Below are positions 1 through 8,558 of a stretch of 64,000 nucleotides of DNA, piece after piece. A program made the position numbers and the translations under genes. The notes under the pieces were generated by a model. The model made no database searches and was not told the origin of the DNA. It was given only the letters and a program-made list of their open reading frames with translations. Numbering within the stretch: the stretch's first letter is position 1; each line of letters opens with the position of its first letter. This DNA comes from Tropicimonas_B omnivorans (GTDB taxonomy: Bacteria; Pseudomonadota; Alphaproteobacteria; Rhodobacterales; Rhodobacteraceae), in assembly GCF_031846565.1 (NCBI RefSeq), contig NZ_JAVRHL010000002.1, positions 1,037,625 through 1,101,624 on the forward strand, given 5' to 3'.

Positions 1-123
1 AGCATCGAGCCCGGCCACGTGATCCTGTCCGGCAGCTTCATCCGCCCGATCGAATGCCCGCCCGGAAGCCATATCGACGCCGATTTCGGCCCCTTCGGGT
101 CTGTCCAGATTTCCTTCGTCTGA
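1..123 (+). CDS. hpaH: 2-oxo-hept-4-ene-1,7-dioate hydratase, C-terminal end (partial)
   Basis: Only the last 40 codons are in the window, in frame 1, ending at TGA. The peptide has the tail typical of HpaH/HpcG hydratases of the fumarylacetoacetase superfamily: a GHVILSGSFIRP block followed by a GSxxDADFGPFGSVQISFV-like end. These enzymes hydrate the ring-cleavage product in homoprotocatechuate (4-hydroxyphenylacetate) degradation. The gene lies 8 bp upstream of hpaI, which uses the hydratase product, and this supports the call. Other hydratase/decarboxylase relatives with the same tail cannot be excluded. Confidence 0.72.
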   Translation, partial: SIEPGHVILSGSFIRPIECPPGSHIDADFGPFGSVQISFV

Positions 124-131
124 GGTCCGCC

Positions 132-920
132 ATGCCCGCACCGCGCAACCCGTTCAAACACGCCATCGCCAGAGGCGAGCTGCAACTCGGCTGCTGGCTC
201 GGCCTCGCCGATCCTTACATCGCCGAGATCAGCGCCGGGGCCGGCTTCGATTGGCTTCTGGTGGACGGCGAGCATGCGCCGAACGACCTGCGCTCGACTG
301 TCCGGCAGCTTCAGGTGATCGCGTCGCGGAACGCGCACGCCGTGGTGCGCCCGCCCATCGGAGAGACGTGGCTCATCAAGCAGTACCTGGACGCCGGCGC
401 GCAGAGCCTGCTGATCCCGATGGTCGAAAGCGCCGCGCAGGCCCGCGCGCTGGTCGATGCGGTGACCTACCCGCCGCACGGTGTGCGCGGCGTCGGCTCC
501 GCGCTGGCGCGGGCCTCGGACTTCGCGGCAATCCCGGACTACCTGACCACTGCGAGCGACGAGATCTGCCTCCTGGTTCAAGTCGAAAACCGTAAGGGGC
601 TCGCTGCCCTCGACGAGATCCTTGCGGTCGATGGTATCGATGGGGTCTTCATAGGTCCCTCCGACCTTGCGGCTGACCTTGGCCATATTGGCCGGGCGGA
701 TGCGCCGGAGGTGAAAGACGCGGTACGGGATGCCCTGACCAGGATCGTGTCTGCCGGAAAGGCAGCGGGGATCCTGACCCTCGATGCCTCGTTCCAGGCG
801 GAGTGTCGCAATATCGGCGCATCTTTCATCGCGACCGACATCGACGTCAGCCTCTTTGCACGCAACATGCGTGAGGGTGCCGCAAGAGCGCGTGACAGAC
901 TATCCGGCCTCGGCGCCTGA
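132..920 (+). CDS. hpaI: 4-hydroxy-2-oxoheptane-1,7-dioate aldolase (HpcH/HpaI)
   Basis: 262-aa class II aldolase of the HpcH/HpaI family. It splits 4-hydroxy-2-oxoheptanedioate into pyruvate and succinate semialdehyde, the last step of homoprotocatechuate meta-cleavage. Visible family blocks are the WLLVDGEHAPND loop, the active-site histidine in that loop, QSLLIPMVESAAQA, GVRGVGSALARAS and the metal-binding stretch GVFIGPSDLAADLG. Length is normal for the family (about 260-270 aa). An in-frame start exists at 54, but ATG at 132 directly follows the preceding stop and gives the canonical N-terminus. It is cytosolic and probably co-transcribed with the upstream hydratase. Confidence 0.93.
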   Translation: MPAPRNPFKHAIARGELQLGCWLGLADPYIAEISAGAGFDWLLVDGEHAPNDLRSTVRQLQVIASRNAHAVVRPPIGETWLIKQYLDAGAQSLLIPMVESAAQARALVDAVTYPPHGVRGVGSALARASDFAAIPDYLTTASDEICLLVQVENRKGLAALDEILAVDGIDGVFIGPSDLAADLGHIGRADAPEVKDAVRDALTRIVSAGKAAGILTLDASFQAECRNIGASFIATDIDVSLFARNMREGAARARDRLSGLGA

Positions 921-1099
921 CGTTCGACCGAGCGTTGGACTGCCAACAGAGTCGTAATGCAGGCGTCGTCGTCGGATTGCCTCCGTTTACCGCTCTTGCG
1001 AACTCGATGAGCGGACGTCGGTCCGGGCAAGAGGCTCGGATAGGATGAGGACATGAAAGATCATGGCCTGCCGGTCAATCAGACGTACGGAGCCACGCG

Positions 1100-1813
1100 T
1101 CATTCCTGCCAGAGCAAATCGACTTCCATGCGGGATTTGCAGTCGCCGAACAGTGATCCACCGATGGATGCAAGCTGTTTGCTCGAGATCCGCTCCGGCG
1201 ACATGATTTGAATCGCGAATTGCACGGTGATGAGCGCCGGTCCCTGGCCCATCTCGGTCGTGCTGCGCCAGGAATTCGCACTCTCCCTGGTCCAGCTGAG
1301 AGACGGGTAGATTTTCTCGGGGCTGAACGACGCGTCGATGGTGCCGGGCACCGGCGATCCGTCGAGGGCCGCGAGGGGCCCGGCGACGCCTTCGGCGATC
1401 CCTGCCGGACAATCGGCCGAAACCTCCTGCAAGACGACCTTGCCGATCCAGTTTCCCGCGCGTGGCGCGATGCCCGGGCTACTGTCCTGCGCCTCCGGGA
1501 AGACCTCGATCGGCTCTGTCGGCGTATCTTCTTCTGGAAAAAGCTCGGTCACCGGATCACCAACGCCGCCGTATTTTCGGTGAACGTCCTCGTCCGACAG
1601 ATCGGTCCACCTGGCCGGTTTGCTCCGCTCGATCACGATGCCGGTGGCACCAGGGGGCGGGTTCTTGTCGCCCAGGATCAGGGCGGCTTCCCGCACATCG
1701 CCGTTTCCGGGCTTCACGATGACGCCGCCGTCCTTCTGGACAACGAAGATCTTGACGTTTTCAGCTGTTGCGGGCGCGGCCAGCACGACAAGCGCGAGGA
1801 TGAGCGACTTCAT
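1100..1813 (-). CDS. Exported hypothetical protein paired with VWA protein
   Basis: 237 aa with a clear Sec signal peptide (MKSLILALVVLAAPATAEN), so probably periplasmic. I recognise no family. The middle is rich in Pro, Glu and Asp (FPEEDTPTEPIEVFPE) and looks unstructured; the C-terminal half has a few cysteines. Its ATG overlaps the stop of the VWA gene by 4 bp (ATGA), so the two are translationally coupled and probably work together. No catalytic motif is visible. Confidence 0.75.
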   Translation of the reverse strand: MKSLILALVVLAAPATAENVKIFVVQKDGGVIVKPGNGDVREAALILGDKNPPPGATGIVIERSKPARWTDLSDEDVHRKYGGVGDPVTELFPEEDTPTEPIEVFPEAQDSSPGIAPRAGNWIGKVVLQEVSADCPAGIAEGVAGPLAALDGSPVPGTIDASFSPEKIYPSLSWTRESANSWRSTTEMGQGPALITVQFAIQIMSPERISSKQLASIGGSLFGDCKSRMEVDLLWQE

Positions 1814-4410
1814 TCGGCGTCTCCGGTCAGTTTCTGGATCATTTCGTCCACCTCGCTCCCGATCAACATTCGCCCGGCGGCCTTGAAGGACAGCGCGGTG
1901 CGCAGCATGTCGATGTCGGCCATAAGGTCGGGATCGCTTGTGGTGTCCCAGCAGAATGTGCCGGCCATCAGCTCTTCGCAGGGACCCAGATCGGTGCTGC
2001 GTTGGGGTTGGTTGAGGGTGGCATAGAACGGCCCGTCATCGGTCATCGTCACCATGTTGAATGTCGCGATGCCCCGCTCGACCGGTAGCGGGCGCTCGGC
2101 CCCCCAGCCGACGGGCAGTGTGAAGTCGATGGGCACATCAGCCATCGTCATGTCGCAATCTTCGCCCTCCGAGCAGAAGAACTGCACGTCGAGCGGCAGG
2201 TCCGAACCTTCACCCTTTGGGCGCAGGACGATCAGGTTGGCCCGCTGCTTGCCTCGGCCGATGGTGATGTTCGTCACGCCCTCCAGGTCGCTTGTCTGGG
2301 CTGTAACGCGGTAGGAGCCTGGGGCTCGGCCGGTGTCTTCCAGACTGTAGTTCTCTGTGTTGAACGTCTCGGGGCTTTCCATGTCGGCCCCCTGGATCGT
2401 CCAGGTGAGTGCGGTGTCAACGCGCTCGCCTCGCTCGTCGCGCGTGACGATCTGATGATCGACCGGCATCGCATCCATGGCGCTTTCGGCGGCTTGCAGA
2501 TCCTTGGGGCGGACCAGCACGAAGTCTCGCGGCTCCGTATCCGGCAGAGCCATCGTTCCACGGTAGGATGAGCCGTCGCGCTCCATGTCCGCAACATGTG
2601 TTCCCGTTTCTGTCACCAGCGTCAGGAGCAACGGCGCACCGTCCAGTTCTTCGACGGCCATGGTCCCGAAGCTGCCGGTCGGCCCGAATCCCCACCCGGG
2701 ATGCGCGTCGATCACCAGACCGCCACTTCCCAGATCCTCACTGATGGCTTGGCTGACCTGACCACGCAGCATCGAGATGGTCCGCTGATCGTTCATGAAG
2801 ATGAGGTTCCAGTCGCCGTGCAGCGGACCGACATCCTCCAGCGGGCCTTCCTCGCCGCCCATGGCTTCGGCTTCCTGCGCCAGGCCGTCAGTGTCGACGT
2901 TGGCGTCCTGAGCAAGGGCGGCCTCATCGTCGGGAAGCGGCACGCCGACGGCGATCTGACCCAGGGGCGCGGAGAGCTGTTCGTTGTCTACCGTCCGCCA
3001 CAACAACGAAAGGTCGTAGAGTCCAGGCTCCGGCGGCACCGGCAGTTGGAACCCGTCTTCCTCGGCGATCGTCTCGACAACCACGCGGCTGACGCGTTGG
3101 CCATCCTTCTCGAATTGAAACACCGTCGAGCGGTTGGCATCCCCGGCCCATCGTGCGGGGATCGTGGCACCCGGTTCCGCCACCCGCGGGCCGAGCCATG
3201 CCGGTACGATCGGGTCCGCAAAGGGGATCGGAATCCTTGCATATTCGGTTCCATCGGCTCCGGTGGGCACGATTTCGTAGTCGCCCGGCTCGGTCGGTGA
3301 GGGAATGCTGACGCGATGGTAAATCCCGGCCTGCGGACCGATGAGACTGCCGCCTGCGGATACTTCGAGAGGCTCCGGCGCGCCGAGGGCATGTAGGTAC
3401 ACGCGGTAGTGGGTGGTTCGGTCCACACCCGTCGTGTTCGCGATCAGGACCGTGTGGTCCCCGTTCAAAGGAAGAGCGCGGTCACGCCAGAGAACGTAGG
3501 TGTCCGCATTCGCTTCGAGCCTTAGCCCGATAACCCCCATGTCTGCCACGATCTCGGTCGGAAAGGTCCCGGACATTCCCTGCGCCTGAACGCGCAGGTC
3601 CGCCGTCCCGAGCGGCAAGTCCACCGTCAGGCCCGGCACCGAGGCGGTCTTGTTCGTCAGAGTTCCAATCGATGTTTCGCCGTTGAAGACCTCGATTTCA
3701 GCAGGCAGCCTCATCAGCTCGGGCGGCAGCACGCGGATCAGGACCTCCGTCGTATCGGGGGCTGTGGGAGCCGGCTCCGCCACTTGTGCCGTGGTTTCCA
3801 GAGCAACGTTGCGCATTGCCTGGGCAAGCTCGCCCGCATCCTCGGCATCGAAATACTGCCCTCCCGTCGCGTTTGCGAGGCATTGCAGCTGTGGGCGGTC
3901 AGCTTCGGCGATGTCGAAGCCAATGACATGCGCGGTGAAATCGAGGCCCAGGGATTCCAGCTCGGCCCCCAGAGCGCAGGGATCGGCCGAGCATGTCTCG
4001 ACCCCGTCGGACAACAGCACCACTGTCGCCGCCTCTTCGGTAAATTTCAGCACCTCTGCGGCTTGACGCACCGCGTCCGACAGCGGTGTCTTTCCGCGTG
4101 GCTGCAAACCCGCGACGAGCGCATCGATGTCGGCTTGCTCATCAGGCTGAGCGAGCAGTTCGATATCCCCGCAGTCGCCCTTCCGCCGGTGCCCATAGGC
4201 AATCAGCCCCGTGCGCATGTCCGCCGCACGCCAGTCGTCCAGCAATCCGCCGAAGGCGTCGCGCGCGATCTCGACCTTGGCGACGCCTTCGACCTGGCCC
4301 CACATGGATCCGGACATGTCGAAAACGACCATCATGTCGCCCGGCGCGTCCTGCGCGATGGCGCTGCCAGTCGCCAAGGCAGAGAGTGCGAGTGTCGGAA
4401 ATATGCGCAT
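1810..4410 (-). CDS. Secreted von Willebrand factor type A domain protein
   Basis: 866 aa. A signal peptide (about residues 1-19) is followed directly by a VWA domain (about 25-200) with an intact MIDAS motif DMSGSMWG and the later TPLSDAV and VVLLSDG segments expected of metal-ion-dependent adhesion sites. The rest is long and beta-rich, with Ig-like segments and no motif I can name. VWA domains bind protein ligands through a divalent metal, so a role in envelope interactions or complex assembly is inferred. It is the first gene of a two-gene unit with the exported protein at 1100-1813. A decayed paralogue of its N-terminus lies at 6246-6431. Confidence 0.88.
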   Translation of the reverse strand: MRIFPTLALSALATGSAIAQDAPGDMMVVFDMSGSMWGQVEGVAKVEIARDAFGGLLDDWRAADMRTGLIAYGHRRKGDCGDIELLAQPDEQADIDALVAGLQPRGKTPLSDAVRQAAEVLKFTEEAATVVLLSDGVETCSADPCALGAELESLGLDFTAHVIGFDIAEADRPQLQCLANATGGQYFDAEDAGELAQAMRNVALETTAQVAEPAPTAPDTTEVLIRVLPPELMRLPAEIEVFNGETSIGTLTNKTASVPGLTVDLPLGTADLRVQAQGMSGTFPTEIVADMGVIGLRLEANADTYVLWRDRALPLNGDHTVLIANTTGVDRTTHYRVYLHALGAPEPLEVSAGGSLIGPQAGIYHRVSIPSPTEPGDYEIVPTGADGTEYARIPIPFADPIVPAWLGPRVAEPGATIPARWAGDANRSTVFQFEKDGQRVSRVVVETIAEEDGFQLPVPPEPGLYDLSLLWRTVDNEQLSAPLGQIAVGVPLPDDEAALAQDANVDTDGLAQEAEAMGGEEGPLEDVGPLHGDWNLIFMNDQRTISMLRGQVSQAISEDLGSGGLVIDAHPGWGFGPTGSFGTMAVEELDGAPLLLTLVTETGTHVADMERDGSSYRGTMALPDTEPRDFVLVRPKDLQAAESAMDAMPVDHQIVTRDERGERVDTALTWTIQGADMESPETFNTENYSLEDTGRAPGSYRVTAQTSDLEGVTNITIGRGKQRANLIVLRPKGEGSDLPLDVQFFCSEGEDCDMTMADVPIDFTLPVGWGAERPLPVERGIATFNMVTMTDDGPFYATLNQPQRSTDLGPCEELMAGTFCWDTTSDPDLMADIDMLRTALSFKAAGRMLIGSEVDEMIQKLTGDAE

Positions 4411-4561
4411 GATTGGTCGGGCTCCACTTCGAACGGGACCCCGGCTTGAGAGCCCCTCGGAAAAATCAGTAGGTCAAGGTCGCCAACGCGGGTATTGGTC
4501 GCAAGGTAAGGAGATCCTTACGCTGTTCGACGTGGGGGACCCGATTTTACGTTTTCGCTCC

Positions 4562-5251
4562 ATGACCGATCAACTGACCACGGCCGATACGCCGCAAGAG
4601 GTCTGGAGCAGCGCGATGCGTCTCCTGCCGGATCTGGGGCTGTCGAAGGTCGTGTTCCTTGATCTTTCCCGCCGCGGCTCTCCGCTCATCCTCAGCAATG
4701 CCGAGGAAACCTGGACGGACGACTATGCCGACGCGGTCGTCTCGGGGCGCGATCCATTCCCAATCAACTGTCTGTCACGGATCGCGCCGGTTCTGACCGG
4801 GATCGCCCATCTCGAGGCTCACCCCGCTCTGACGGACGGGGCACGCGACGAGGTTGCGCGTGGCAGCGCATCGCTCGATATCCGGACCGGGATGTCGGTA
4901 ACGATCTGCCCGGGCTCCTTGGGGGCCGGTGTCGGCTGGAACCTGATGACGTCTCATGATCCCCGTGAATTTGCCGATCTGCGCAGAGAGTTCGAAGTCG
5001 ATTGGCGAGCCTGGTGTCAGGTCGTTTATGCTGGCCTGTCCCAAACTGCGCCGATTTCCGTTGCATTGACGGATCGCGAGCGTGACTGTCTCGCACTCTT
5101 CGCGGACGGATTGCGCGCAACCAATGTGGCGCACCGCCTCGGGATCGCTGAGGTCACGGTCGAGAAGCACCTCCGAAGTGCGAGACATAAGCTCAATGCG
5201 AAAACGCGAGATCATGCGGTCGCGCTGGCGGTGCGTACCGGCCTTATCTGA
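4562..5251 (+). CDS. LuxR-family transcriptional regulator (LuxR solo)
   Basis: 229 aa. The N-terminal part resembles an autoinducer-binding domain (about residues 10-155). The C-terminus is a GerE-type helix-turn-helix: SVALTDRERDCLALFADGLRA followed by NVAHRLGIAEVTVEKHL, with RHKLNAKTRDHAVALA closing the domain. The reading frame opens far upstream inside the divergent VWA gene; ATG 4562 is chosen because it begins the conserved domain and leaves a 151-bp divergent promoter region. There is no luxI-type synthase in the window, so it is a LuxR solo. The divergent VWA operon is its most obvious target (inference). Confidence 0.85.
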   Translation: MTDQLTTADTPQEVWSSAMRLLPDLGLSKVVFLDLSRRGSPLILSNAEETWTDDYADAVVSGRDPFPINCLSRIAPVLTGIAHLEAHPALTDGARDEVARGSASLDIRTGMSVTICPGSLGAGVGWNLMTSHDPREFADLRREFEVDWRAWCQVVYAGLSQTAPISVALTDRERDCLALFADGLRATNVAHRLGIAEVTVEKHLRSARHKLNAKTRDHAVALAVRTGLI

Positions 5252-5472
5252 CCTTCAAGAGGGTCGAGCACGCATCCTCCACATATTGGGAAACTGGCCG
5301 TCCTAGTCCGGCCTAAAGCCCACTTCGAGACTCGCGATGGTGAACGACGCAAACGGTGTGTTCGAGAGCGGCCAGCTAGAGGCGTTTCGCATCGAGTTCA
5401 TACGGCTTCTTTTCAGACTTAAAAAGAGATCGCTACGTGGAACCACGGGGTCGAACAATCGGAATCGCTCAC

Positions 5473-6036
5473 CTAGCTACCAAAATCCGAGAGACCGGAA
5501 AAATCGATCTGTTCCATCACGGTCATCATGAGATCCTGATCTTTACCGTCGATTGTGATCAGGACACGATTGTTGATGAAGGCCAAAGCCTGATCGTCAC
5601 CCAGCGCGATGCGCTGGCGCCCGATCCGTTCAACTCTCATTCCCATTTGAGCTGCATTTGCGGCCATGGTTCCCATTGATGCGACAATAGCGTTGTCGGC
5701 CATGATCGTGACCTTGTAAGACTGCGCGTTATCCGGTGCGGTGTAATTTGCGCCGGCCGCGATGCCGCCTCCCATGAATGCCAGTCCGGTCTGCAATTCA
5801 TTATCCATCTCGCGCGTCCAACCCTCGAGCGGGCTTGGCAGGAATTCCTCGAAAGAACTCGCCTGCAAACTTGTCATCCTCTGCTTTGCGAAATCAAGCT
5901 CTTCCAACGCGTATGCGACGTCACCTTCTGCGTAAGCGTCCAATGCGGACTGAAGCGTGTCGGAAATTTCATCTGCTTGGGCCGCGCTGCTCAGCGTCAG
6001 GCCAGCGGTAAACGCCAATGACAATACGTATTTCAT
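5473..6036 (-). CDS. Small exported protein of unknown function
   Basis: 187 aa with a signal peptide (MKYVLSLAFTAGLTLSSAAQA). An alpha-helical stretch follows (about 25-70) that resembles a single TPR/SEL1-like hairpin (SALDAYAEGDVAYALEELDFA), then a beta-rich region. No enzyme motif is visible. The frame continues upstream to 6435, but that part overlaps the VWA remnant; ATG 6036 begins the signal peptide and is preceded by a purine-rich stretch. It probably once formed an operon with the upstream VWA-like gene, now decayed, in the same arrangement as 1100-4410. Confidence 0.75.
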   Translation of the reverse strand: MKYVLSLAFTAGLTLSSAAQADEISDTLQSALDAYAEGDVAYALEELDFAKQRMTSLQASSFEEFLPSPLEGWTREMDNELQTGLAFMGGGIAAGANYTAPDNAQSYKVTIMADNAIVASMGTMAANAAQMGMRVERIGRQRIALGDDQALAFINNRVLITIDGKDQDLMMTVMEQIDFSGLSDFGS

Positions 6037-6245
6037 CTCGGTAATTCCTTGAATTTTTAGAAGCATATTAGTGTTGGTTAGAGCTCTCCTGCTTTGGGAA
6101 AGCCGGGCCTTGTTTGATCCGCGACAGTGCTTGCGAAGTTCAAGCGATGAGGGTGCTTGATAAGCGTAGAGTTTGAATGCTCTACTACAAGAAAACGTCT
6201 GAATCCTGCTCCACTGCGGCGAACGACTATTCGTCCCGGACTGAA

Positions 6246-6431
6246 TGTATCGGTTAGCCAATGGCTTAACGGCCCACCAAAAGTATGGCGCGCGATTTCG
6301 TCTTTGGCGACGCCTTTGACTTGGCCCCTCGGCGACATCAACATATCGAACTAGACGGCCATGTCGCTCGCCTCGGTATGGACTGCTCCTGCCGCCGACG
6401 GGAATAACGACATAAAAATGGGCAAACGCAT
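6246..6431 (-). pseudogene. Remnant of a second VWA-domain gene (N-terminal fragment)
   Basis: From ATG 6431 the minus strand gives a signal-peptide-like MRLPIFMSLFPSAAGA, then ASDMAV, an in-frame TAG, FDM, and GQVKGVAKDEIARHTFGG. This matches residues of the intact VWA protein at 1810-4410 (GDMMVVFDMSGSMWG, GQVEGVAKVEIARDAFGG). The MIDAS serines are also lost (DMSGSMWG became DMLMSPRG). Similarity fades after about 6246 and the remaining 800 or so residues are absent. It is a true remnant: a stop, motif loss and truncation all coincide. Confidence 0.8.
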
Positions 6432-6839
6432 GCACCTTACTGATATTGGTTGAGCTATTGTCCGCATCCGATCGACCGCCTCAAGATTGGACTGATCTAC
6501 GCGCGTCGACACAAGATACGGATTTCCTTACTCGTGATGATAAGGAGTTCCATTGATTACTATAGGGCTTCGGGCCGGGAGCTACCGGCGCGACCATGCT
6601 TCAATGGCGATCACTAAAAGATCGGCGCGATCACTTTGGGCTTTAAGCGGTCATGCGGCGGCGCAGCGAGGGCAAACCCCTGGTCGTTCCTCGCGCGCCG
6701 TCGCTCGCGGCTCGGAGCTGCCGTTCGCGCAAGCTCACGCCGCCGCACTGCAGCTTCCCCAAGCGGACATTGGATCAGCTGCGCAGCATATTGTTACGCC
6801 TTTGGTTCGATCAGCGAACATTTCTGACTTCCGCTGAAC

Positions 6840-7106
6840 CTGCCGACGGCAGAGCGTCGAAGCATCAGGCACGGGCCAGTCGAGCCCGGCCTTCCGCAAG
6901 GGGAGCCGGAAGAGCACCTTGATCGACAGGCAGAATTGGTTCGCCGCGTCAGAGAGGACGGGCGGCCGACCAAGTCGCCCCTCACGCGGCGCTAGCCACG
7001 TCATGTCCTTGCCCAGCCAGATCAGCAGCGAGCCGCGCTTGCGCAGAGCGGCGCTATCGTCCGATCAGTTCGTCGTGCGGTAGCGGGTAGGTGAGGGCTT
7101 CGGCAT
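6840..7106 (-). pseudogene. IS5-family transposase, N-terminal fragment
   Basis: The minus strand from ATG 7106 reads MPKPSPTRYRTTN, then TGA where the family has Trp, then SDDSAALRKRGSLLIWLGKD, MTWLAPREGRLGRPPVLSDA, ANQFCLSIKVLFRLPLR and AGLDWPVPDASTLCRRQ. These are the hallmark N-terminal blocks of IS5-group (Tn903-like) transposases. Besides the nonsense codon there is an in-frame deletion of roughly 10 residues between LPLR and AGLDW. Similarity ends abruptly at about 6840, so the DDE domain is gone. No terminal inverted repeats were identified. Confidence 0.82.
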
Positions 7107-7183
7107 AGCCTTCTCCTAACCTCTTGAATTCGTGCTGTTAATCCTCATCGGGCAGAGTTCTGCAACAACGCCACGGCGAACAC

Positions 7184-7330
7184 AAGCGGGCGAGCCTACA
7201 CACGATCTCGGCCGGGTTCCGCGTGCCCTACGAACTGCGGTCAGGGGACCTCGGCCAGGTCAACTATTCCTCGATCCGGGCCGGGCTCGTGGAGCTCCGC
7301 GGGATGATCAACGCCGACGCATGGCGGGCC
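7184..7330 (+). pseudogene. Phage portal protein fragment (lambda gpB type)
   Basis: The plus-strand frame reads SLHTISAGFRVPYELRSGDL followed by GQVNYSSIRAGLVELRGMI. This is the conserved portal block (VPYELLTGDLsqvNYSSiRAGLvEfRR) of lambda-type portal proteins. It has no start codon of its own and runs into an unrelated sequence. No other head or tail gene was found nearby, so it is a prophage relic. Confidence 0.7.
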
Positions 7331-7649
7331 TGCTGGTCTGACGGCTCGCGGGCCGGGGCGGGGCGCGGTTGCGCTAGTGGCGGGGTCGCGGACCTACCGC
7401 ATGCACATCGACCGCGAGGCGGGGTTCCTCAGCTTGATCGACGAGATGTATCTGGGCCTCTCGCTCATCGGCGGGCGCGAGGGGTACAACGCCGCCGCCG
7501 CGGGTCGCGAACCGCCGGGCGCCCGGGCTGCGGTTCATCCTCCCCCCTTCCAGAAGGGCCCGGTCGAGAAGAGCAATCGCCGATCGCCGGGGCAGATCCC
7601 GGTGGGGTGACGAACCGCAGCGGCGCGCCCGATCCGGGGTCCGACCGTC

Positions 7650-8555
7650 CTAGCGCAGCTTCGGGTCCAGCCGGTCGCGAAGCCAGTCGCCGAAGACATT
7701 CACGCTGACCAGAAGCACGATCAGGGTGAGCGAGGGAAACACCACCACCCACCATTCGCCCGAGAACAGATAGCCGTAACCGATCTTGATCAGCGTGCCG
7801 AGGGACGGCTGGCTCGTCGGCATGCCGAAGCCGAGGAAGGACAGCGTCGCCTCGGTCATGATCGCGAAGGCGATGTCCATGGTCGCCAGCACGAAGACGG
7901 GATTGAGCGAATTGGGCATCACGTGCCGAAAGAGGATGCCGGAATGGCTGCGACCGGCAAGGCGGGCGGCCATGACGTAGTTCTTGCTCGCCTCGGTGAT
8001 CACGGCGGCGCGCACGAGGCGCGCGAAATGCGGCCAGTGCGAGATCCCGAGGGCGAGCACCACGATGTAGATCGCGGCGCTTTCCTGCTGGCCGACCGGC
8101 AGCATGGATCGCGCGAGCCCGCCGATCAGAAGCGCCAGCAGCATCGCCGGAAAGGTGAACTGGATGTCGGCGGCACGCATGATGATCGTTTCGGTCCAGC
8201 CGCGGAAATAGCCGCTGACAAGCCCGGCCAGAAGGCCGATCGAGACCGAGACCGCGACCGCGAGCACTCCGACTTTGAGAGAGGTGCGCAGCCCCAGCAT
8301 CAGGAGCGACAGAAGATCCGCGCCCTGGCTGTCGGTGCCGAAAAGATAGCGCGCGTCGCCGCCGGGCATCCAGGCTGGCGGCAGGTGGCTGTCGAAGAGG
8401 TCGAGCGACGCCAGATCGTAGGGATCGTGCGGCACGATCCAGGGTGCCAGCGCCGCGACGCCGACCAGGATCAGCAGGATCGCGGTGGCCGCCATCACGG
8501 CCGGTTTCAGGCTCATCGCTCGGGCGTGGTCGCGCAGGGCGCTCGCGGCTGGCAT
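7650..8555 (-). CDS. dppC: ABC peptide transporter permease (DppC/OppC type)
   Basis: 301-aa inner-membrane permease. About six membrane segments; the first is near residues 15-40, followed by the OppC_N region with LFGTDSQGADLLSLLMLG. The BPD_transp_1 domain carries an EAA-type loop, EASKNYVMAARLAGRSHSGI, that contacts the ATPases. Partner genes are dppB (3 bp upstream), the broken substrate-binding gene and the divergent ATPase pair dppD-dppF. Substrate is inferred as peptides or related small molecules; nickel or opine transport by this family cannot be excluded. Confidence 0.92.
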   Translation of the reverse strand: MPAASALRDHARAMSLKPAVMAATAILLILVGVAALAPWIVPHDPYDLASLDLFDSHLPPAWMPGGDARYLFGTDSQGADLLSLLMLGLRTSLKVGVLAVAVSVSIGLLAGLVSGYFRGWTETIIMRAADIQFTFPAMLLALLIGGLARSMLPVGQQESAAIYIVVLALGISHWPHFARLVRAAVITEASKNYVMAARLAGRSHSGILFRHVMPNSLNPVFVLATMDIAFAIMTEATLSFLGFGMPTSQPSLGTLIKIGYGYLFSGEWWVVVFPSLTLIVLLVSVNVFGDWLRDRLDPKLR

Positions 8556-8558
8556 GGC

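Larger units (their letters stand above)
6432..7649. other. Gene-poor decay region with IS and phage remnants
   Basis: About 1.2 kb without an intact gene. It holds a degenerate IS5-family transposase (6840-7106, minus) and a phage portal fragment (about 7184-7330, plus). A plus-strand reading frame at about 7377-7610 contains the peptide MYLGLSLIGGREGYNAAAAG, which I cannot assign. The 6436-6830 part shows no coding signal I trust; it includes the string gcagcttcccca at about 6749, also seen near 22738. Confidence 0.6.
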
